A stretch of DNA of 64,000 bases, taken from Ctena decussata (Eukaryota; Mollusca; Bivalvia; Lucinida; Lucinidae). The notes beneath the pieces were generated by a model. The model worked only from the letters and a program-made list of their open reading frames with translations. It was not told the origin of the DNA and ran no database searches. The DNA lies in contig OZ022512.1 of NCBI GenBank assembly GCA_963989385.1, positions 25,813,899-25,877,898 of the forward strand, in the 5' to 3' direction. This document shows, in pieces, positions 55,728-64,000 of this stretch. Position 1 is the first letter of the stretch. Each line of letters starts with the position of its first letter. The position numbers and the translations under genes are program-made.

Positions 55728-56685
55728 TTTCTCTGATTTATGTCTCTTCAAGTAGTTTTTATCTTCAAGTAGCTTTTACTTTACGTCATTGTTTTATTAC
55801 TGTCGTTGCTAAGCTTGACATATTATTCGTGTCCATAATTGTTCTGGAGCTCCATTTGATCAATCTGATCCAGGGGGTAAAAACTGATCAAATTCAAAAT
55901 ACACAATCACAATTCAGATTGCGCCTGTGATTATGTCTGAGAGCTCCATTTTACAATCATCACAAACATCACACACATACACTTAGTATCCTCTTCAAAG
56001 TCACATTATTATTTTCAGTGGACTTTACTTCCCACACTGGCTCCCCATCCGATCTGAAACTGGAAGCTGAAAATGATGAGCTGGGAAACATTTTACAGGT
56101 CAAGGCCATTAGCATAATTCATGCATATCTTTTCAGAACAGTTTAATTCACCACCAAACGACTGTAGTTTTGACAACGGGGCATCAACAACTATTTTAAA
56201 ACAATAACAGCAATTTGAGCAAACCAACCTGTGGACAATTAATGTATTTTCTTTCAAGAAAACTTGTCTTGTCACATTGTTTAATTTGTTATCGATGTCG
56301 CTCACCGATGAAGTCGTAAAAAGTAAACAAATTAAAAATGTGGAAATTTTTAATTTAGTGAGCAGACGTTGCAGTTTGGTTGGCTGATCATGAAAGAACT
56401 GCGTTTATTGTTCGTTTTGTTAAAGTCAAAAGTTTAACACGTGTAAATGTCGTAAAAGTGGTGTCACGGATTGCCGGATCACACCCGATCCGGTGACTGT
56501 ATTTACCGAAACGTACCGAAATACCGACACGAAGATATAGGGAAATGACGCTTCGGTATTTGATTGTTTTACAGGTACGGAAAAGGTGTTAAAGAATGTT
56601 TGTACAGGTAATAGAAAGGTGTTTAGATGTTTTCACAAGTACAATATAAGGTGATTAAAGGTGCTCTTTTTGTCCTATTGAGAGG
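55728..56685. promoter_or_regulatory. Upstream region of the POMGNT1-like gene
   Basis: Minus-strand promoter is expected here. Two GGAGCTC sites (about 55847, 55940) lie in an imperfect inverted arrangement. No TATA box at a convincing distance was identified. Small ORFs have no family signal. Confidence 0.35.
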
Positions 56686-59600
56686 TATAGAATCGGACGG
56701 GATGACGTCACAGCCCATAGTAACAAGCATCGGAGGTGAAAACAAACATCGTAGCAACCACTATTTGTGCTAAGTTTTCCTATATTTTCCTCAATTTATA
56801 GTTCGGAATAATCTCTGATATCCCAATGAAACTTTTTATTATGACGAATAAAACATAGAAAATGTTTGCCAGATGCAATTTTGACACGAATCAAATAAAA
56901 ACATTGGATTTTCCATATCCGTGGAATACACTAGTTGACTAGAATTTGGTTCTCCTATTTAGCATCGTTTTATTATTTATAATTCCTATTTTTTCTGACA
57001 TTATCTTTTTCATTTTTGCTATATGTTCATTTATCGGGTATTCAGCGAAAGTAGGAATGGAAACTTCAGCAAAGAAAGTAAAATACCCGATATGTCATAC
57101 TATGCGAGTATGGGATACACAAGATGTCACTTGTCAAAAGTTGACACTTTCTTAGCAATGACAGACGTTCTTTTTTTCAAATACCTAGACTTTTTTAATC
57201 TGTTAAATATATACCTATTGAATCGAAGACAAAGCAAACAGTGTTTTCATCATTAAAATTGATCAAGAAATAAAAAATTACACTACTTTGGAAACGAGAG
57301 GGTCAGGAAATTCATTGATCAAATATCAAAAATTCTATTTATCTCTTCACAAGACGACTCGTAATATTAAGCCATAATGTCGTGTTGTGCGGTGCTAAAT
57401 TTAGAATTTAAGATTCCCAATAAAAATATTCTATCAAAATTATTTACAAGAGGCAAATCAGAGGCATGCGAAAACACATACTGTATTTACTCCCATAATA
57501 TGAGATATCGGGTATTCTGACGTCCATATTTTATGTTTTTATGCTGATATTTACATTTTTACTTTCATTGAATACACTCTCCAAGAAATGAAAATGAAAG
57601 TAGAAATGAAAATGTCAGAATAAAAATAGGAATAATAAAATGAAATATTAAATAAGAGAGTGGCAAGTTTTATGTTATAGAACTTATACTGTATTGAGCC
57701 AATACACATCCTCGCTAGTCAGCAACTTGTGTTCCGCTACTGTACTGTTATAGTCCAATAGATTTATTTGCATTGAAATCGCGAAAATGCGCAAATGTGT
57801 AGAATTCTAAATTTACACTCAGTTTCACTTGTTGGGAATGACCGAGAGAATCTACCGTGGTCTCATCCAGAAAACACGGAGATTCGACCTAAAAAAATGA
57901 CCTATTTTCAAGAGGTCACCTAAGTTGACCTAACACCCCAAAAGAGCTGAATTTGTCAAAAAATTAACAAAGATCTATTTTTTTTTAACTTACTGTTGTT
58001 TATTTCCACCAAAAATATTTGGAAAGGCCTGATTTAATGATATTTAATACCTTTAAATCAGGGTACCCTTTAGACTCAGAGGTCAACAGACCGCGAGAGA
58101 AATGTGTCAGAATCAGTGCGATAAAATAAATACTCAACGGACATTGTTAATAAAATACATATCAGATATGAAATGCTGAATTGTCTGCCTTCTTATACAT
58201 TAAATAAAAAAATATTTTATGAGCTTGTTTCTTATAATATGCCATTTATTTAAGCATTGTTTGTATGGTGGTTAATTGCAACTGCCGTAGACAAAATGGC
58301 GGACTATCGATTGCTTTCACCTCCAGCTGTGGTTGCTATGGGTTACGCTCGAAGTTCCCGGATGAGCCGTCCCACTCTTATTATAGAATCGGACGGGATG
58401 ACGTCACAGCCCATAGTAACAAGCATCGGAGGTGAAAACAAACATCGTAGCAACCACTATTTGTGCTAAGTTTTCCTATATTTTCCTCAATTTATAGTTC
58501 GGAATAATCTCTGATATCCCAATGAAACTTTTTATTATGACGAATAAAACATAGAAAATGTTTGCCAGATGCAATTTTGACACGAATCAAATAAAAACAT
58601 TGGATTTTCCATATCCGTGGAATACACTAGTTGACTAGAATTTGGTTCTCCTATTTAGCATCGTTTTATTATTTATAATTCCTATTTTTTCTGACATTAT
58701 CTTTTTCATTTTTGCTATATGTTCATTTATCGGGTATTCAGCGAAAGTAGGAATGGAAACTTCAGCAAAGAAAGTAAAATACCCGATATGTCATACTATG
58801 CGAGTATGGGATACACAAGATGTCACTTGTCAAAAGTTGACACTTTCTTAGCAATGACAGACGTTCTTTTTTTCAAATACCTAGACTTTTTTAATCTGTT
58901 AAATATATACCTATTGAATCGAAGACAAAGCAAACAGTGTTTTCATCATGAAAATTGATCAAGAAATAAAAAATTACACTACTTTGGAAACGAGAGGGTC
59001 AGGAAATTCATTGATCAAATATCAAAAATTCTATTTATCTCTTCACAAGACGACTCGTAATATTAAGCCATAATGTCGTGTTGTGCGGTGCTAAATTTAG
59101 AATTTAAGATTCCCAATAAAAATATTCTATCAAAATTATTTACAAGAGGCAAATCAGAGGCATGCGAAAACACATACTGTATTTACTCCCATAATATGAG
59201 ATATCGGGTATTCTGACGTCCATATTTTATGTTTTTATGCTGATATTTACATTTTTACTTTCATTGAATACACTCTCCAAGAAATGAAAATGAAAGTAGA
59301 AATGAAAATGTCAGAATAAAAATAGGAATAATAAAATGAAATATTAAATAAGAGAGTGGCAAGTTTTATGTTATAGAACTTATACTGTATTGAGCCAATA
59401 CACATCCTCGCTAGTCAGCAACTTGTGTTCCGCTACTGTACTGTTATAGTCCAATAGATTTATTTGCATTGAAATCGCGAAAATGCGCAAATGTGTAGAA
59501 TTCTAAATTTACACTCAGTTTCACTTGTTGGGAATGACCGAGAGAATCTACCGTGGTCTCATCCAGAAAACACGGAGATTCGACCTAAAAAAATGACCTA

Positions 59601-61769
59601 TTTTCAAGAGGTCACCTAAGTTGACCTAACACCCCAAAAGAGCTGAATTTGTCAAAAAATTAACAAAGATCTATTTTTTTTTAACTTACTGTTGTTTATT
59701 TCCACCAAAAATATTTGGAAAGGCCTGATTTAATGATATTTAATACCTTTAAATCAGGGTACCCTTTAGACTCAGAGGTCAACAGACCGCGAGAGAAATG
59801 TGTCAGAATCAGTGCGATAAAATAAATACTCAACGGACATTGTTAATAAAATACATATCAGATATGAAATGCTGAATTGTCTGCCTTCTTATACATTAAA
59901 TAAAAAAATATTTTATGAGCTTGTTTCTTATAATATGCCATTTATTTAAGCATTGTTTGTATGGTGGTTAATTGCAACTGCCGTAGACAAAATGGCGGAC
60001 TATCGATTGCTTTCACCTCCAGCTGTGGTTGCTATGGGTTACGCTCGAAGTTCCCGGATGAGCCGTCCCACTCTTATTATAGAATCGGACGGGATGACGT
60101 CACAGCCCATAGTAACAAGCATCGGAGGTGAAAACAAACATCGTAGCAACCACTATTTGTGCTAAGTTTTCCTATATTTTCCTCAATTTATAGTTCGGAA
60201 TAATCTCTGATATCCCAATGAAACTTTTTATTATGACGAATAAAACATAGAAAATGTTTGCCAGATGCAATTTTGACACGAATCAAATAAAAACATTGGA
60301 TTTTCCATATCCGTGGAATACACTAGTTGACTAGAATTTGGTTCTCCTATTTAGCATCGTTTTATTATTTATAATTCCTATTTTTTCTGACATTATCTTT
60401 TTCATTTTTGCTATATGTTCATTTATCGGGTATTCAGCGAAAGTAGGAATGGAAACTTCAGCAAAGAAAGTAAAATACCCGATATGTCATACTATGCGAG
60501 TATGGGATACACAAGATGTCACTTGTCAAAAGTTGACACTTTCTTAGCAATGACAGACGTTCTTTTTTTCAAATACCTAGACTTTTTTAATCTGTTAAAT
60601 ATATACCTATTGAATCGAAGACAAAGCAAACAGTGTTTTCATCATTAAAATTGATCAAGAAATAAAAAATTACACTACTTTGGAAACGAGAGGGTCAGGA
60701 AATTCATTGATCAAATATCAAAAATTCTATTTATCTCTTCACAAGACGACTCGTAATATTAAGCCATAATGTCGTGTTGTGCGGTGCTAAATTTAGAATT
60801 TAAGATTCCCAATAAAAATATTCTATCAAAATTATTTACAAGAGGCAAATCAGAGGCATGCGAAAACACATACTGTATTTACTCCCATAATATGAGATAT
60901 CGGGTATTCTGACGTCCATATTTTATGTTTTTATGCTGATATTTACATTTTTACTTTCATTGAATACACTCTCCAAGAAATGAAAATGAAAGTAGAAATG
61001 AAAATGTCAGAATAAAAATAGGAATAATAAAATGAAATATTAAATAAGAGAGTGGCAAGTTTTATGTTATAGAACTTATACTGTATTGAGCCAATACACA
61101 TCCTCGCTAGTCAGCAACTTGTGTTCCGCTACTGTACTGTTATAGTCCAATAGATTTATTTGCATTGAAATCGCGAAAATGCGCAAATGTGTAGAATTCT
61201 AAATTTACACTCAGTTTCACTTGTTGGGAATGACCGAGAGAATCTACCGTGGTCTCATCCAGAAAACACGGAGATTCGACCTAAAAAAATGACCTATTTT
61301 CAAGAGGTCACCTAAGTTGACCTAACACCCCAAAAGAGCTGAATTTGTCAAAAAATTAACAAAGATCTATTTTTTTTTAACTTACTGTTGTTTATTTCCA
61401 CCAAAAATATTTGGAAAGGCCTGATTTAATGATATTTAATACCTTTAAATCAGGGTACCCTTTAGACTCAGAGGTCAACAGACCGCGAGAGAAATGTGTC
61501 AGAATCAGTGCGATAAAATAAATACTCAACGGACATTGTTAATAAAATACATATCAGATATGAAATGCTGAATTGTCTGCCTTCTTATACATTAAATAAA
61601 AAATATTTTATGAGCTTGTTTCTTATAATATGCCATTTATTTAAGCATTGTTTGTATGGTGGTTAATTGCAACTGCCGTAGACAAAATGGCGGACTATCG
61701 ATTGCTTTCACCTCCAGCTGTGGTTGCTATGGGTTACGCTCGAAGTTCCCGGATGAGCCGTCCCACTCT
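56686..61769. repeat. Three tandem 1.7-kb units with inverted ends, almost identical
   Basis: Units 56686-58381, 58382-60077 and 60078-61769 repeat with a period of 1696 bases. Differences noticed: T versus G at 57257/58953/60649 and one A fewer in the third unit near 61603. Each unit starts AGAATCGGACGGGATGACGT and ends with the partly inverse CGGATGAGCCGTCCCACTCT; CCCATAGTAAC/GTTGCTATGGG and CGGAGGTGAAAAC/GCTTTCACCTCC pair. No credible ORF: the 60-79-codon frames lack domains, and the 70-codon frames at 58257 and 59953 cross unit junctions. Confidence 0.95.
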
Positions 61770-61978
61770 ATAACTTTATAATGAAAGGAAGAAAGTAGGC
61801 TGAAATTAATCCATTTATAACAAGAAACATCTTTAAAAAAGATAATTGTCGAAGATGAAATTCGTTTTTAAAACAACAACTTTAAGCGAATGATTGTAAT
61901 CTATACGCCATGAATTAACTGATAGAAAAAATGCAAGATTAGCTGGAAATATGTACAATCATCGTAAGCTTTATACCC
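61770..61978. other. Non-coding, no feature recognised
   Basis: Short AT-rich gap between the array and the next foldback. Confidence 0.5.
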
Positions 61979-62374
61979 CATTCGGAACTCCTCGGCCAAT
62001 TCCATGAATCAGACCTCGGGCGTATGTACGGCGGAGCAATATGCAGCAAAATCCAACATTTTGTTGTTCGGCCGAAAGTATACGCCGAAGCCGTAGATGT
62101 CTAGGTCTACGAATGATAATTAATTCTCGACTGCGACCTTTTTCAGCTGTTGCACGGATTCATTTAATGCTTTGCTGTTGTTAAACAAAAAAATCAATTA
62201 TTAATGACGCGACAGAAAATACATTTGCTTCTTCTCTTTTTATTATTTACCCGGTGCGACAGTGCGGCCATCTATGTTTATATCGTTGTTCCTAACAACA
62301 GTCGTGTGACGTAAGTAGTCCCACGTCATACATCCGAGGTTGATTCACGGAATTGGCCGAGCGGTGTTCCGATT
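61979..62374. mobile_element. Foldback with 11-bp target duplication
   Basis: Ends ATTCGGAACTCCTCGGCCAA and inverse TTGGCCGAGCGGTGTTCCGATT-like; TGAATCAGACCTCGG faces CCGAGGTTGATTCA. GCTTTATACCC at 61968-61978 and 62375-62385. The middle is not palindromic and has no ORF. Confidence 0.88.
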
Positions 62375-62385
62375 GCTTTATACCC

Positions 62386-63738
62386 GAAGTTACCAAAATA
62401 AAAATAAAGTAGTACGAAAGCAAAGCGAAAGAATACATTATCGTGATCAGCCTTGGTCGAGTTCGATTACAACTATTGTCTAGCGATAGCATGTCATGGC
62501 AGAAGCGGGTCAACTCGGCCTGCTTTCTGTAAGCCTGGGGTCTTCACGGCTCCTGGGTCAACTCGGCCTCAATAATCCCTCAACGGATAACTGCAACTGC
62601 AGCTAGACTATGGTAACGGGACGTTCCGGGCCTACAATAATACAATGGCGCTGGGATAGCCGGACCAAGGTGCGGGGCAATTATATTTTACATGTAATTG
62701 TTTCCATAGTGCCGGAGTTTTAAGATTGGGGTCCTTTACCCTGTGAGATTTTCTGTAGTATAGGGTCGAAATAAGAGCAAGGTTGTTACCGTCAGCTAAT
62801 CATCACAGGTCTCAGAAATGTAAAAAAAAAATCCATTTCTGTAGGTGCGGGTTGTGGATACAAATGACTGGCGCATAGATATATAACCATGCGGCACCAA
62901 GGCTAAAACTGATGTTTTCCTTACTCATTTTCATACAACTTCGATATCCTAGTTTATTTGCCACCAGTAAGATTTAATGGCATGACTGAACTGCAAAAAT
63001 ATCGATACCTCACCAGGAGCTAGCTGTAACCGGGGGAACACTTATTAAAATTTAAAGAGTAACTACACTTAAGGAACTGACTGAATCAGATCCCAAACCC
63101 TATCCCCAACATCAAAGAGAAAGATTGACAAAGACATCCCAATAAACAATAAATTACAAGTGATAAGCCGAGTCAGCAGCTCTTTCCCAAATAGATGGCA
63201 ACTCAGCTATCTTTATTGAACTAAATAATTTAGACCAACAGACGGGTTACAACGGACTAAGCAAATTATATGAAAAAACATTTAACAATTATTTTTACCT
63301 ATTTTCTATTTTTATGATAGAAGGATTAAACTGAGAACACAATAGATTAAACAGCACCGAACATAAAACAAATGCAACCGCAACAAAAGTACCGCCTTGG
63401 GACGGTCAGTAATAACTACTTGGGGGTTTAAACCGGTTTTACTGGGCCAAAACCTTCACCCTCACCCTCCGCTGCGGTGCACACAATTAGTTGATAGTTC
63501 GGTTCGTATGGAGGTCCCCTAACTCATCAGAGAGTCATCACGGTCAACAATTAAGATCAAGAAAAGACCGTGATGAAGCAAGGATGAGGACTCGACAGCC
63601 AAAACATGTTGAGACACCCGGAGATCCCTGGGGCGTCAGCAACACCACTGGAGTACTGGAGCAAAAGAAGACCACCAGTTGAACCCCGGTGGGCCAAGAA
63701 ACAGACAAACATCCGGCCCAACCAACTAATATATAGCT
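62386..63738. other. Retroelement-like debris, non-coding
   Basis: GC content is higher than elsewhere. GGGTCAACTCGGCCT occurs twice (62506, 62555). From about 63340 (CCGCCTTGGGACGGTCAGTA, GGGGGTTTAAACCGG) the sequence has the look of a retroelement flank leading to the ORF fragment at the right edge; this is recall, not proof. Confidence 0.4.
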
Positions 63739-64000
63739 TTATGTAGGGGCTATCATAGAGTCTGAACCCCGACCCACCGGCGTGCAATTAAAGAGGACAG
63801 CAAAGTTGTCAACCGTGATTGGGTTAACCACTAAGCACGCAGACTGTCGCATTACATCTATGTTATAGCCAATGCGTTTAAATCGTATGATAATTTTCTT
63901 AAATTGATCGGGAAATTCTGTTTTCCCTACGATTTTGCGTAATTTATATACTAAGTCACCATAAAATTCAGGTTCCGATAGGCCTTGTTGCAAAAGTGAC
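63739..64000 (-). pseudogene. Partial transposable-element-type ORF, open at window edge
   Basis: Open frame of 87 codons entering from beyond base 64000 and stopping at 63739. It contains GLSEPEFYGDLVYKLRKIVG and, later, DVMRQSACLVVNPITV and LFNCTPVGRGSDSM. I recall similar strings in repeated bivalve ORFs linked to retroelements, but cannot name the family with certainty. No start codon is visible inside the window; the first Met in frame is internal. Confidence 0.45.

Noticed and set aside
55728..55751. Start of the POMGNT1-like protein eight codons further upstream
   Set aside because: The codon there is TTG; the first ATG is at 55727 and precedes the membrane segment properly.
56946..57155. 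Hydrophobic 69-codon ORF in each 1.7-kb unit
   Set aside because: AT-rich frame giving Phe/Ile runs by composition; no Kozak-like or splice context, overlapping ORF in another frame.
58257..58469. 70-codon ORF across the 1.7-kb unit junction
   Set aside because: It exists only because two units are adjacent, has no domain, and is cut by the end of the array after the last unit.
63491..63787. ORFs on both strands near the right edge
   Set aside because: Overlapping frames in retroelement-like sequence; only the open frame at 63739-64000 shows recognisable protein-like strings.

Overview
The window looks like nuclear DNA of a marine bivalve mollusc. I infer this from AT-rich, intron-rich, repeat-dense sequence, tRNA-derived SINEs with a molluscan-type tail, a metazoan TRIM-NHL gene with introns of 3.5 and 4.3 kb, and many short foldback transposons. 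A venerid clam is my guess from the style of the repeats; the species cannot be fixed from sequence alone. No operon, CRISPR array or bacterial signal is present.

Two genes are well supported, both on the minus strand. The first, at 14693-25618, is a TRIM-NHL protein of the nhl-1 / thin / TRIM32 type. I rebuilt it from three exons: a RING start, a RING end, and a long last exon with B-box, coiled coil and six NHL repeats. Junction phases agree and the product is 1014 residues. The second, at 53292-55727, is an intronless 811-residue type II membrane protein. It has two ILEI/FAM3-like domains and a POMGNT1-like (GT13) glycosyltransferase domain, but two acidic positions expected in the active site are changed. 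A third candidate, three short phase-compatible exons at 35974-36538 (minus), is speculative. A transposon-type ORF fragment runs off the right edge (63739-64000).

Most of the remaining sequence is mobile or tandem repeat. Foldback families: GAGCC-ended elements with 4-bp target duplications; CAGAGCTC-ended elements with 7-bp duplications; several families with CCGTA-like ends flanked by TA; TTAA-bordered hairpins; and GAGGTTATAAAACTT-ended elements. Two large arrays (18477-20872 and 50136-51297) and several smaller pieces share rolling-circle-like caps: an AACAAGAG start followed by a hairpin, and a hairpin followed by GCTAAAA at the end. Nesting is frequent and in three places an empty-site copy in the same window proves it.

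Layout: 1-14.2 kb, dense foldbacks, one SINE, a 0.58-kb tandem duplication and two nested composites; 14.7-25.6 kb, the TRIM-NHL gene with repeat-filled introns; 25.7-53 kb, repeats, a 28-bp minisatellite and the candidate small gene; 53.3-55.7 kb, the POMGNT1-like gene; 56.7-61.8 kb, three almost identical 1.7-kb tandem units with inverted ends; 61.8-64 kb, a foldback with an 11-bp target duplication and retroelement-like debris. The two genes show no obvious functional link.
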